A stretch of DNA of 64,000 bases from Leptolyngbya boryana PCC 6306. Lineage in GTDB: Bacteria; Cyanobacteriota; Cyanobacteriia; Leptolyngbyales; Leptolyngbyaceae. The DNA lies in contig NZ_KB731324.1 in assembly GCF_000353285.1 (NCBI RefSeq), positions 18,577-82,576 of the forward strand, in the 5' to 3' direction. Below, piece after piece: positions 1-7,485 of this stretch. The position numbers and the translations under genes are program-made. Numbering within the stretch: position 1 is the first letter of the stretch; the number at the start of each line of letters is the position of its first letter. The notes below the pieces were generated by a model. The model made no database searches. It saw nothing but the letters and a program-made list of their open reading frames with translations, and was not told the origin of the DNA.

Positions 1-102
1 TGCGAAAACCCTTGTCTTTCTCCAAGAAGGTGGACAATCACATTGGAACGATCTGGTACTTCATTCATCACTACAATGCATCCTTACCTGTTTAGGACTA
101 CC
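1..102 (+). mobile_element. 3' end of an IS1-family element on the + strand
   Basis: Reading from base 3, the + strand encodes the last ~30 residues of an IS1 InsB transposase (RKPLSFSKKVDNH... then IWYFIHHYNAS) and stops at 93-95. The 22 bases at 81-102 (tccttacctg then tttaggactacc) are its terminal repeat; the identical 22 bases recur at 715-736. The rest of this copy lies outside the window. It directly abuts the broken 3' end of an oppositely oriented IS1 copy, so one copy probably inserted into the other. Confidence 0.75.
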
Positions 103-672
103 TCCGATTGGTCAAACCACTCTCCTTGCCAACCGCCCGATGCCGTTTACTGGGGAAAACTGCTGCATAAGCTGCCCAGAAGTCGGTATAGCAGATGGCA
201 CATTGTCGGTAGACTGGCGGCAAAGATTGCCACAAGGCTTTAGCTCCCGCTTCTGAACGGTTTCCGATATGCACCCCCACAATTTCCCGTGTCTTTGCAT
301 CTATCGCCAGCCAAACCCACTGCTTGTTCCCTCGGTGGGAAACGAACGACCACAACTCGTCGCACTGGATCGTTAATCGCCCCTTTTTTTAGCGCTCACG
401 CTCACTCGTCGCGGCACAGTCACATATTTAGCGTTCACGTAGCGTTGCAGCCATAACTCAGACACCCCGGTGACTCTCGCAATTCCTGCTAACGACAGGC
501 GTTCCAAGATCAGCTTATCAATCAAGTCTTTGGTCGCCTGGTCAATCAGTTTGTTCTGCGGGTCTTGCACGAACTGTCGTCCACAGTCCCGACAGCGATA
601 GTTCTGTTTGCCGTTATGGATTCTGCCATTTTTGACCGTGTGTTTTGACTCGCAACTTGGACAAGAAAGCAT
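98..672 (-). pseudogene. IS1 transposase InsA/InsB, 3'-truncated
   Basis: InsA (373-672) is 99 residues with two CxxC pairs of an N-terminal zinc ribbon (CPSC, CRDC) followed by a helix-turn-helix region. It ends just after a run of seven A (T7 at 384-390 on the + strand). Slipping back one base there joins it to InsB, which continues QCDELWSFVSHRGNKQWVWLA and carries the catalytic core (YTDFWAAY). This is the programmed -1 frameshift known for IS1. InsB ends prematurely after HRAVGKESGLTN, where IS1 proteins normally go on with HIER..., because of the junction with the opposite IS1 copy. The transposase is therefore probably inactive. Confidence 0.8.
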
Positions 673-736
673 GACTGCGACACCAGGAAAACCTAAACAT
701 CAGCTTTCATTTTATCCTTACCTGTTTAGGACTACC
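103..736 (-). mobile_element. IS1-family element, truncated at its transposase 3' end
   Basis: The terminal repeat at 715-736 marks the 5' end of this copy; the transposase reads away from it on the minus strand. At the other end IS1 homology stops near base 106, where the opposite copy begins. At 737 the element interrupts a short-chain dehydrogenase reading frame. The remainder of the 3' end is missing or lies beyond the window edge. Confidence 0.7.
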
Positions 737-1343
737 TGGAGCAGAACATTTTGCCGAGTTTGATAACCCCATTTGGGAAGTTGATTTAGACCGGGGATTA
801 CGCCTGTTACGATCGGCGATTGAGACTCATCTCATTACCAGTCACTTTGCCCTGCCACTGCTGATCCAGAAGCCAGGAGGATTCGTCGTTGAACTCACCG
901 ATGGCACAGCAGATTACAACAATCAGCACTATCGGCAAGCCTTAATTTATGATGTCGCAAAGAATGCAATTATTCGGATGGCGTGGGCATTAGCGCAAGA
1001 GCTTCAACCGCATGGCTGCACAGCAGTGTGCCTGACTCCCGGTTGGTTGCGATCGGAAATGATGCTGGATAGTTTTGGTGTGAGTGAAGCGAACTGGCAG
1101 GATGCGGCAGTCAAGGAACCGCACTTCATCGTTTCCGAAACACCCCACTTTGTTGGACGTGCCGTTGCTCATCTGGCAGTTGATCCGGAGGTCGCCCGTT
1201 GGAATGGTCAATCGCTTTCCAGTGGTCAACTTGCCAAGGTGTATGGTTTTACTGATTTGGATGGTTCTCAACCGGATGCTTGGCGTTACATTCAGGAGGT
1301 AACAGAAATGGGCAAACCTGCTGATGCAACTGGATACCGATGA
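737..1343 (+). pseudogene. short-chain dehydrogenase/reductase, 5' end lost to IS1
   Basis: From base 737, directly after the IS1 end, an open frame runs to TGA at 1341-1343 (about 201 residues). It holds the SDR active-site pattern Y-x3-K (YDVAKNA), the upstream helix region and the PG motif after the active site (CLTPGWLRSEMM), which are standard in NAD(P)-dependent oxidoreductases of this family. The N-terminal Rossmann part with the GxxxGxG cofactor motif is absent because the element sits there. An internal ATG at 978 could give only the C-terminal half. The original substrate cannot be inferred. Confidence 0.8.
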
Positions 1344-1365
1344 GATCAGCACTTACTCTGATTCT

Positions 1366-1515
1366 CTAAGGTGGGCGATCGCCCGAACACGGTTCCAGAA
1401 CGTCTAGTGCATCAGGATCGTTGTCGTCGGTGCAGAACGACAAAAATCTTTCATAGTTGCCTTGGGCGATCGCCGCGTTTGCCGCTTCTAAGATGGCTTT
1501 ACTGTTGTTTGACAT
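1366..1515 (-). pseudogene. short remnant of an NTF2/SnoaL-like protein
   Basis: A 49-residue frame starts MSNNSKAILEAANAAIAQ and continues GNYERFLSFCTDDNDPDALD, then stops. The first ~32 residues resemble the N-terminal helices of SnoaL-like/NTF2-fold proteins, which are normally 120-140 residues. The rest of the fold is missing, so this is probably a truncated gene. A GAGG-like stretch just upstream of the ATG (minus strand) could serve as ribosome binding site. The family call rests on a short stretch and is tentative. Confidence 0.4.
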
Positions 1516-1581
1516 CTAAATTTTTCCTCTGTTCAAGTGGATACTTTAACGGAGCCGCCTCTGCTGCCACTGATACGAAAC

Positions 1582-1983
1582 TCATGGAACAATTGCAGTA
1601 ACGCGGATTTCAATTCGCATCGTTGGAAGTCCAAGAGCCGCGACTCCTACCTGTGTCCAAATTGGGGCATGGTTGGGCATGTAATGGCGATATAGCCTGA
1701 CCATCACATCGTTAACCTCTGGGGGCAACCCGCCAACATGGTAAGAATTGACGTGGACAACGTGCTCCCAACCCGCCCCGGCAGTTGCCAGGGTTTGCTC
1801 CACGTTCCGAAACGCCTGAGCAATCTCGTCCGCGAGCGATTCAGGAATTTGTAGGTTGTCATTCCAGCCACCTTGACCGGATGTCTCTACGCGATCGCCA
1901 ATCTTTACCGCTTGCGAGTAATGCAAGTTATTCAGCATGTATTCCCCATAGCCGGGGGTAACAAAAAACTCGGGCTTATTCAT
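1582..1983 (-). CDS. RidA family protein (YjgF/YER057c/UK114)
   Basis: The 133-residue length is normal for RidA proteins, which in the best-known cases hydrolyse reactive enamine/imine intermediates from amino-acid metabolism in the cytosol. Visible family features are the N-terminal YSQAVKIGDRVETSGQGG strand, the central helix with QAFRNVEQTLATAGAGWEHV, and the C-terminal IEIRVTAIVP strand. The Arg that binds the substrate carboxylate in archetypal members is expected around the MRIEIRVTA segment, and an Arg is present. This looks like one of the divergent RidA subgroups, so the exact substrate is unknown. It starts with ATG at 1981-1983. Confidence 0.85.
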   Translation of the reverse strand: MNKPEFFVTPGYGEYMLNNLHYSQAVKIGDRVETSGQGGWNDNLQIPESLADEIAQAFRNVEQTLATAGAGWEHVVHVNSYHVGGLPPEVNDVMVRLYRHYMPNHAPIWTQVGVAALGLPTMRIEIRVTAIVP

Positions 1984-2008
1984 GGTGTGACTTGTTCTGA
2001 TTGAGATA

Positions 2009-2104
2009 CTAATGTTCAGGATTTACTTGCCATGTAATCACAATGATTTCTGCAAGTATTAAGACGGCTAATAGCCACGAAAACGCTTGTAACATGGCTT
2101 CCAT
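2009..2104 (-). CDS. possible 31-residue single-span membrane peptide or remnant
   Basis: MEAMLQAFSWLLAVLILAEI followed by IVITWQVNPEH gives one hydrophobic segment. The same frame is open upstream and encodes a second hydrophobic stretch (TWFTFLYLALGVCLTAIALE), but a TGA at about 2188 cuts it off from the nearest upstream ATG. The original gene may therefore have been a two-span membrane protein that is now broken. No family is recognised. Confidence 0.25.
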   Translation of the reverse strand: MEAMLQAFSWLLAVLILAEIIVITWQVNPEH

Positions 2105-2209
2105 CGTCCAGTTCTGACTCTCAAGCGCGATCGCCGTCAGGCAAACTCCAAGCGCTAGATACAGGAAAGTAAACCAGGTAGATCATTTCATTACTTTCTC
2201 CGATGAAGC

Positions 2210-2518
2210 TTATTCTCTGTACCAGACACGCACACATTGAAAGCAATTGATTGCAAGACCCTGGCTGATCATCACTGGGTGGAAAGCATTACTGGTCGTC
2301 ACTCCGTAGACATCATCACTGGTGCCTTCGATGCGATCGGGTAAAACAACGGTTTCAACATTGATTACCTGTATCGTTGTACTTTCGATCCACTGATTTA
2401 CAGTACTAACAACATCAGAGAAGGATTCATAATCGGAAGCTCCGCCGAAGGGTCCCCGTTCAGTAATTCGAGGCGCAAAATCTTTGTACTTAATCAAAGC
2501 CACTTCATCTTGTCTCAT
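2210..2518 (-). CDS. hypothetical protein, 102 aa
   Basis: ATG at 2516-2518 is preceded by a good ribosome binding site (AGGAG about 8 bases upstream), which supports real translation. The protein is soluble and acidic in its middle, starting MRQDEVALIKYKDFAPRITE, with no membrane segment, signal peptide or catalytic motif that I recognise. It lies 107 bp downstream of the SpoIIM-like gene on the same strand and may be a separate unit or the tail of that operon. Confidence 0.55.
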   Translation of the reverse strand: MRQDEVALIKYKDFAPRITERGPFGGASDYESFSDVVSTVNQWIESTTIQVINVETVVLPDRIEGTSDDVYGVTTSNAFHPVMISQGLAINCFQCVRVWYRE

Positions 2519-2625
2519 TCTGCTTCTCCTGTTTTAATCAAGACCGACTTTCAGCCCAAAATCACACTGCGAACAGTCTGTAAAACCCTTCACAGTAAAG
2601 TTTTGTGGGCAGTATCACCTACTGG

Positions 2626-3321
2626 CTACAACAACCATTGGGTCAGCGGAGGAACCAGGTAGCGCAGCGAGAACGCCTCCCAGATCGCGCCGACGATGAA
2701 CAGTGGGAGCGTGGACAGACTCAGCCAACCGAACTGTTGCAGCCCACGGACGTAACCCTGACGATGGTTCCGAGTGCCGATGGTGGCGGGGCGAACCCAA
2801 GACCGACCCAGGATATATGCGCCAAACATCAGGAGGGCGTAAGCTTGGAATTCGATGAGTATTGTCAGCGAGTGCGGGATCAGTGCCACCGCCATCATCT
2901 TGGTAGTCGGAGCCATTGCTAAACCCAGAGTGAACGTCTTATACGCAAACATGGCGATACCAGCAAAGGGAACGATCAGCGAAGGGAGCACGATCCACAG
3001 CGCGCCGGTCGTGAGGTTGACTCCCAGGATAGTCAGCGAGAACAGCCAGGGGTTATTGAATAGCGATCGGACAAGAGCCGCCGTTCCGTTGTCTTCCAGG
3101 ATGGCTGCCTGAGTTGCGCTCAGGTTGGGGAAGACCATCGCCACTACCAACCCGATGATGACTAAGCCATACACAATGGCGTTGATAGTGAGGTAGGCGC
3201 GAAAATTAGTGCCAATGATCTGAAAGGGTTTGCGAAGAAATCGCCGAAGCGGGTCTTTGGCACTAGGAGTAAGCGATCGTTGTGGAGACTGGTCTTTGGT
3301 GGCGATCGTTTTGCGTGACAT
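2626..3321 (-). CDS. SpoIIM-like (DUF95) integral membrane protein
   Basis: The 231-residue protein has a polar N-terminus of ~40 residues and then about five hydrophobic segments. The segment around residues 80-150 (GALWIVLPSLIVPFAGIAM) and the Gly-rich stretch before the last helices resemble the stage II sporulation protein M family. In cyanobacteria this family has no sporulation role and its function is unknown. ATG follows GGAG at a suitable distance. It is the last gene of a run of four membrane-protein genes on the minus strand, 53 bp after the third CPBP gene, which suggests co-expression. Partnering with the CPBP proteins is my inference. Confidence 0.65.
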   Translation of the reverse strand: MSRKTIATKDQSPQRSLTPSAKDPLRRFLRKPFQIIGTNFRAYLTINAIVYGLVIIGLVVAMVFPNLSATQAAILEDNGTAALVRSLFNNPWLFSLTILGVNLTTGALWIVLPSLIVPFAGIAMFAYKTFTLGLAMAPTTKMMAVALIPHSLTILIEFQAYALLMFGAYILGRSWVRPATIGTRNHRQGYVRGLQQFGWLSLSTLPLFIVGAIWEAFSLRYLVPPLTQWLL

Positions 3322-3374
3322 GTTTTAGCTCCAATATTGGGTGATGGCTACAGTGATGCTTGCCAGCAAAAAGC

Positions 3375-4166
3375 TTAGGCAGATCTTGCCAGCAAAAGGC
3401 TAAGAGCAAAGGAAAAGGCATGAAAGCTGACATGGGATAACATCGCAGCCTCAAGCGAGTATTGCCAAAAGAGCCAACCAAACGCAATGCCAGCAATCCC
3501 ATTGAGTAATATCGCTCGGATAATCACAACTGGAGTGAGGGGAACGATCGCGGCAGTCGCTGGCAGGTGTAGCAGTCCAAATACCAACGCGGCTAGAACG
3601 ATCGCACCTTGATAAATTCCTTGACTTGGCAGCGTAACGCCTTGTTTTAGACCTTTCCACGCGATCCAAACAAGCAGCGACATTAAACCCCAACGCATCA
3701 AAATTTCCTCAGTGATGCCGCCATAGAACATTGCTGTGAGCAAATTCAACCAACTTCGTTCTGTATTATTGGCTGCCCGTAGTGCTTCAGGTAGGGCAGG
3801 TTGCATCAACCGATCGAGCAACAAGAGAACGAGCGCTGCCGCTGCGCCCACACCCAAACTCCACTTCATCTCAACAGCAAAAGATAGAGACTTAGTGGTA
3901 TGAAACACCCAATGATCAACCAAATGGGAGCGTAATCCAACACGGTAGGCACAACCAATGCCGATCAGAATGCTGATTGCCAGTAGAACTGAATACTGTA
4001 GTCCTTGCAAAAGCATTAAAATCCACAATGGAGGCACTTTTTCGATTGTTTCTGGAGACAGTTTCGCTAACTGTTGCTCGATTAAAGGAATAGACGTGAC
4101 CGTAAACATCACAATTCCCACACTGCCCAATACAAATAAAATCCCGAATTGTTTCAGAATTGCCAT
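3375..4166 (-). CDS. CPBP family intramembrane protease-like protein (263 aa)
   Basis: A polytopic membrane protein with all three motifs of the CPBP/Abi family (CAAX-prenyl-protease-like, PF02517): EE at 153-154 with R158 (EEILMR), F196-x3-H200 (FGLLH), and H245/H249 in HVSFHAF. In the structurally known relative Rce1 the Glu and His residues form the active site in the membrane. Bacterial members include bacteriocin-immunity and regulatory proteases, so the substrate here cannot be told. The start ATG follows GGAG by 8 bases. It lies between a SpoIIM-like gene and two more CPBP genes with gaps of 28-53 bp. Confidence 0.85.
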   Translation of the reverse strand: MAILKQFGILFVLGSVGIVMFTVTSIPLIEQQLAKLSPETIEKVPPLWILMLLQGLQYSVLLAISILIGIGCAYRVGLRSHLVDHWVFHTTKSLSFAVEMKWSLGVGAAAALVLLLLDRLMQPALPEALRAANNTERSWLNLLTAMFYGGITEEILMRWGLMSLLVWIAWKGLKQGVTLPSQGIYQGAIVLAALVFGLLHLPATAAIVPLTPVVIIRAILLNGIAGIAFGWLFWQYSLEAAMLSHVSFHAFSFALSLLLARSA

Positions 4167-4194
4167 TGGTTTAATCTCCAGATGATCTGTCCTA

Positions 4195-4917
4195 TTAGTT
4201 CATGCCAGCAATTATCATCACCGGGATTGTAGGCAAATTGAAAACGACGTGAACAACGACAGCAGTCCAAATTGATCCGCTATGGCGGAAGATCTCGGCA
4301 GTAGCGAGACCAGCCACTATAGCTGCGGGAAAGACAATGTTGATGCCATGAACAAGGGCAAAGATCAGGGTGCTACCCACAACCCCAATGAAAGGACCAT
4401 AGCGCAGCAGCGCGTTGGTGACGACCCCCCGAAAGAGCAACTCCTCGCCGAGGGGCGTGACGATTCCAAGGAAAAATGTTGCTAAAACCAAAGATAGTAC
4501 TCCGCCGCTACCGCCCTCTGCGTACACACTCTGGACACTGTTATTGTTCCCGGTGATCTGAATCCAACCCAGAACAGCCAGCCCTTTGAGTACGAAGGCA
4601 ACCAGTCCGACTCCGATCGCGATGAGTAACCAGCGCTTAGAGACCGGACGCAAACCAAAGGCGTTCAGGGAACGAATCCGCAGTAGCACTGCTGCTGCAA
4701 ATCCGGCAATTCCAGCGATACCAGAGAGCGCGGTGAAGACCAGTCCGTAAACCACGGGGTTAAGACCGAGCCGCTTGAGTTGCGAGCCAATCCCGATTCC
4801 CACGATCGCGAAGACGACAAGACCGACGGCGATTTCAGACCAACCCGGACGGGAGGCACGGTTTGGTGCGATCGCGGCAGGGGTCTTTTGTGGGTGGTTA
4901 GAAGACACTTTGGACAT
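4195..4917 (-). CDS. CPBP family intramembrane protease-like protein (240 aa)
   Basis: The polar N-terminal ~25 residues are followed by six or so hydrophobic segments. The CPBP signature is complete: E158-E159-LLF-R163, F186-ALV-H190, and H223 with N227 in HVVFN. The arrangement G-E-E-x3-R then FxxxH then HxxxN is the canonical bacterial form. A GGAG sits just ahead of the ATG. Intergenic distances of 28 bp (downstream gene) and 35 bp (upstream gene) support an operon. Sequence similarity to its two CPBP neighbours is limited to the motifs, so these are not recent tandem duplicates. Confidence 0.85.
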   Translation of the reverse strand: MSKVSSNHPQKTPAAIAPNRASRPGWSEIAVGLVVFAIVGIGIGSQLKRLGLNPVVYGLVFTALSGIAGIAGFAAAVLLRIRSLNAFGLRPVSKRWLLIAIGVGLVAFVLKGLAVLGWIQITGNNNSVQSVYAEGGSGGVLSLVLATFFLGIVTPLGEELLFRGVVTNALLRYGPFIGVVGSTLIFALVHGINIVFPAAIVAGLATAEIFRHSGSIWTAVVVHVVFNLPTIPVMIIAGMN

Positions 4918-4952
4918 GGTGATGAACTCCTTTGATCGAGTTGCTGATGGGT

Positions 4953-5915
4953 TCAGGAATCGACGGGTTCGGCTGCCTTGTCACGCTTGAACACCTTGTA
5001 AGCGATCGCCAGGAAGACGGGAATCAGCACGAGAGAGGTGATGTCGTAGAATCTTGCGTGGTACTCACTGATGCTGAATAGAGCTGGCGCGGAGAAGAAG
5101 CTTCCAGACCAGTTGAACAAGAGAAAATACGCGATGTTGTTGGCAAAGTGTGCGCCGATCGCAAGCTCGGTCGTGCCGTCGATCAATGAAACGATCGCAT
5201 ACAGCAGACCCGTGCCGACGAAGATTCCGACGAACATCCCGATCCAGCCACCCTCCTGTGACTCTGGGTTAGTGGCGTGCGGCAGGGTGAAGATCACGGC
5301 TGAGACGATCGCCAGAAACACACGGTTCGACCAGATTAGGCTTGCACCCTGCACAATGTACCCGCGAAAGAAAAGCTCCTCGGTGGTCGTCTGGATTGCA
5401 GTGAGGATTAGCGCGATCGGTACAAAGAGCGCGAACGTCTTGAGGTCGGAGTTGAAAGAGAAGCTATCGGGGTAGAGGAGGTACTGCCCCAACCCGCCGA
5501 GCAGTACCCAGGGCACAAATCCAGCCACGAAGCCGTGACCGACGCGCCGCCAACTGATCTGCTTCCGCGCCGTGATCAGCGTCCGGGGATGGCGCTGGTG
5601 GATGAGGGTGACGGCGATGAGAATTCCTGCGAGGAACACCGGAAAACCCGCCATGGACACGACGAAGCCCCCCACAGGACCAAACGCCGCGAAATCCAGC
5701 CGACCAAGCGCTGCGGCACCCTCTTTGCCGCCGAGCGCCAGCGCGACAAGCGCACTGGCAAGGTTGGCGACGACCATCCATGCAAAGAGGATAATCATCA
5801 GCCCCAGAACATACCGCCACCACCGATACTTACCCCACCCAGCAGCCTCGACGTAAGTCGCGTCTTTCACTTCCGTTCCGATTCTCGGCGTTCCTTTGGT
5901 TGCTTTGAATCTCAT
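4953..5915 (-). CDS. CPBP family intramembrane protease-like protein (320 aa)
   Basis: The longest of the three CPBP proteins carries E179-E180-LFF-R184, F209-TLP-H213 and H256-FAN-N260, plus about eight hydrophobic segments. ATG is preceded by a strong AAGGAG. It is the first gene of the four-gene membrane operon. Its DNA is visibly richer in G and C than the neighbouring genes (long runs such as gcgacgagcgcc-like codons on either strand), and its protein style resembles CPBP proteins of high-GC bacteria, so acquisition by transfer is plausible. Its substrate is unknown. Confidence 0.85.
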   Translation of the reverse strand: MRFKATKGTPRIGTEVKDATYVEAAGWGKYRWWRYVLGLMIILFAWMVVANLASALVALALGGKEGAAALGRLDFAAFGPVGGFVVSMAGFPVFLAGILIAVTLIHQRHPRTLITARKQISWRRVGHGFVAGFVPWVLLGGLGQYLLYPDSFSFNSDLKTFALFVPIALILTAIQTTTEELFFRGYIVQGASLIWSNRVFLAIVSAVIFTLPHATNPESQEGGWIGMFVGIFVGTGLLYAIVSLIDGTTELAIGAHFANNIAYFLLFNWSGSFFSAPALFSISEYHARFYDITSLVLIPVFLAIAYKVFKRDKAAEPVDS

Positions 5916-5966
5916 CTTTGTCTCCTTAACTTTTGTGTGGATGTAGTGCCTGGATCTGACCGCTAG

Positions 5967-6254
5967 TTACGTGGGAGAACGCTTACACTGAATTGCTTTC
6001 ACATTTCGTAGATAGCTCAACTCAGGCTCAAAATCTGTAGGACAGAAAGCATACACAATGTCCTGAGGTTGGCTAATGACTAAACGGTAAGCGGGTGGAA
6101 TTCCTTCAGAACTTTCAATCACTTCAATTCTGGGAATCACCTGTGGACTAATTTGAGCCAGAGATGGGAAACTGAACAGCAACAATAGGCTGACCAATAT
6201 TGTTGCTGAAATAACTCGCGGGGATTGTTGAAGCCTGGACAGAATCTTATTCAT
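5967..6254 (-). CDS. small exported hypothetical protein (95 aa)
   Basis: I chose the ATG at 6252-6254 because it places a classical signal peptide at the N-terminus: positive MNKILSRLQQSPR, hydrophobic VISATILVSLLLLF, and a likely cleavage after SLAQ near residue 34. The mature part of ~60 residues has two Cys (C71 and C90), possibly a disulfide in the periplasm. The longer upstream frame overlaps the next gene and has no signal character. No family is recognised. Confidence 0.6.
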   Translation of the reverse strand: MNKILSRLQQSPRVISATILVSLLLLFSFPSLAQISPQVIPRIEVIESSEGIPPAYRLVISQPQDIVYAFCPTDFEPELSYLRNVKAIQCKRSPT

Positions 6255-6301
6255 TAGAAGTATCCTTATGAGTTTTTTCGGAAGTTTTTCTGAATGATTA
6301 A

Positions 6302-6760
6302 TTAGGATTTCCAGGGAAGCGGCGATCGATAGGGATTCTCCCGCATATCCAGCACTTCCCAAGTCATAGGGTTGACCTGTCCTGTGACGGAGATGTCGTA
6401 GCGTTGTTGTAAATCTCTCACCGCAGACTCTGTAATCGCACCAAATACACCATCAACAGCAGCACCATTGGGAGTTCCTAACCTGACTCCGGCAGCATGC
6501 AAAAAACCATTATCCGAGAGAATTTGCTGCAACATTTGTACCTCTCTACCGCGATCGCCCCGTCTTAGGGTTGGCAACGACAGATCCGTGTAGGCGGTTG
6601 CAACGAGAATAGGAGATTGTTGCGGTGGAGGGGTGGCGATCGCTGGGTGCGTTCGTGAACTCCCAATCACTCCTGTCACCGTGATGATTGATAGAGTAGT
6701 TTTAGCAAATATCGCAGTGATTCTAGAAGTTAATCGTCGTATTGTGGTTAATTGCATCAT
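6302..6760 (-). CDS. exported peptidoglycan-binding domain protein (PG_binding_1)
   Basis: The 152-residue protein begins with a basic and hydrophobic N-terminus that ends near AIATPPPQ (signal peptide or anchor), then a single three-helix peptidoglycan-binding domain at about residues 65-135: LRRGDRGREVQMLQQIL, VDGVFGAITESAVRDLQQ and VTGQVNPMTW. Such domains hold proteins on the cell wall; no catalytic domain is attached here. The gene lies 47 bp upstream of the small exported protein gene on the same strand, so both may act in the envelope. Confidence 0.85.
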   Translation of the reverse strand: MMQLTTIRRLTSRITAIFAKTTLSIITVTGVIGSSRTHPAIATPPPQQSPILVATAYTDLSLPTLRRGDRGREVQMLQQILSDNGFLHAAGVRLGTPNGAAVDGVFGAITESAVRDLQQRYDISVTGQVNPMTWEVLDMRENPYRSPLPWKS

Positions 6761-6825
6761 CTTTCTCCTATTTGTCGCTATGAATGATTTGCATCGTGTA
6801 AGCGAACCTGTTTTGAGGGTATTCC

Positions 6826-7383
6826 TTAATGACTTGCAGCAATCATAGCTGTCGTCAATTCTGTCATTTTCCAGCGTCTGGTATAGCGAATGTTGTTGAT
6901 AAATAGGGCTGGAGCCGTTTTTACTCCACTGTGTATTCCACCTTCGATATCTTCATTGATGCGATCGATATGGACATGTTTAGACAAGTCTTTGAGAAAC
7001 TGCGGAATATCAAGCTCCAAATCGTTGGCGTATTCTAGAAGGTAGCCGTTCTCTAACTTCTGTTGATGAACAAATAAAGTATCGTGCATTGACCAAAACT
7101 GTCCCTGGGCAGCGGCGGCTTCAGCAACTTCGGCGGCTCGTTGAGCATGAGGATGAATCTGTGTTTGCGGAAAATGACGGAAGACAAAGCATAAATAATC
7201 TTCTCCAAGAGAAGCACTATGCTCTTGTTTGAGCCGTTTAATCAGCTTGTAAGCGTCCGCACTTTTAGGGTCTTGATAGTCTCCATACATCACCAACATA
7301 ACCTTTGCACTCAGCACACCTTGCATCCAATCTTGGGTTGAAGGAGGGACAAGTAAGGGACTGTAACTACTATCGTCGTTCAT
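6826..7383 (-). CDS. DsbA-like thioredoxin-fold protein without the CxxC motif
   Basis: The thioredoxin-like fold of the DsbA group is recognisable: the strand MLVMYGDYQDPKSAD where relatives carry a CxxC after the D-(F/Y)-Q, the helical insert with FWSMHDTLFVHQQKL, and the cis-Pro segment TAPALFINN near the C-terminus. The catalytic cysteines are replaced (QDPKSA), so it cannot perform thiol-disulfide exchange in the usual way. ATG at 7381-7383 gives 185 residues. A longer frame starting at TTG 7446 would add a Cys-rich piece (FCQTCPECSAGC); no signal peptide is visible in either version, so the protein is probably cytosolic. Confidence 0.7.
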   Translation of the reverse strand: MNDDSSYSPLLVPPSTQDWMQGVLSAKVMLVMYGDYQDPKSADAYKLIKRLKQEHSASLGEDYLCFVFRHFPQTQIHPHAQRAAEVAEAAAAQGQFWSMHDTLFVHQQKLENGYLLEYANDLELDIPQFLKDLSKHVHIDRINEDIEGGIHSGVKTAPALFINNIRYTRRWKMTELTTAMIAASH

Positions 7384-7485
7384 TTTTCTACGTTTGCATC
7401 CAGCAGAACACTCTGGACAAGTCTGACAGAAAAGCTTTCCTGTCAAATTTTCCCGGGCTATCGTTCTATAAAACTCCTAACGATT

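Noticed and set aside
1371-1601. 76-residue + strand frame
   Set aside because: It is the shadow of the NTF2-like remnant and the RidA gene end on the opposite strand; no start signal or family resemblance.
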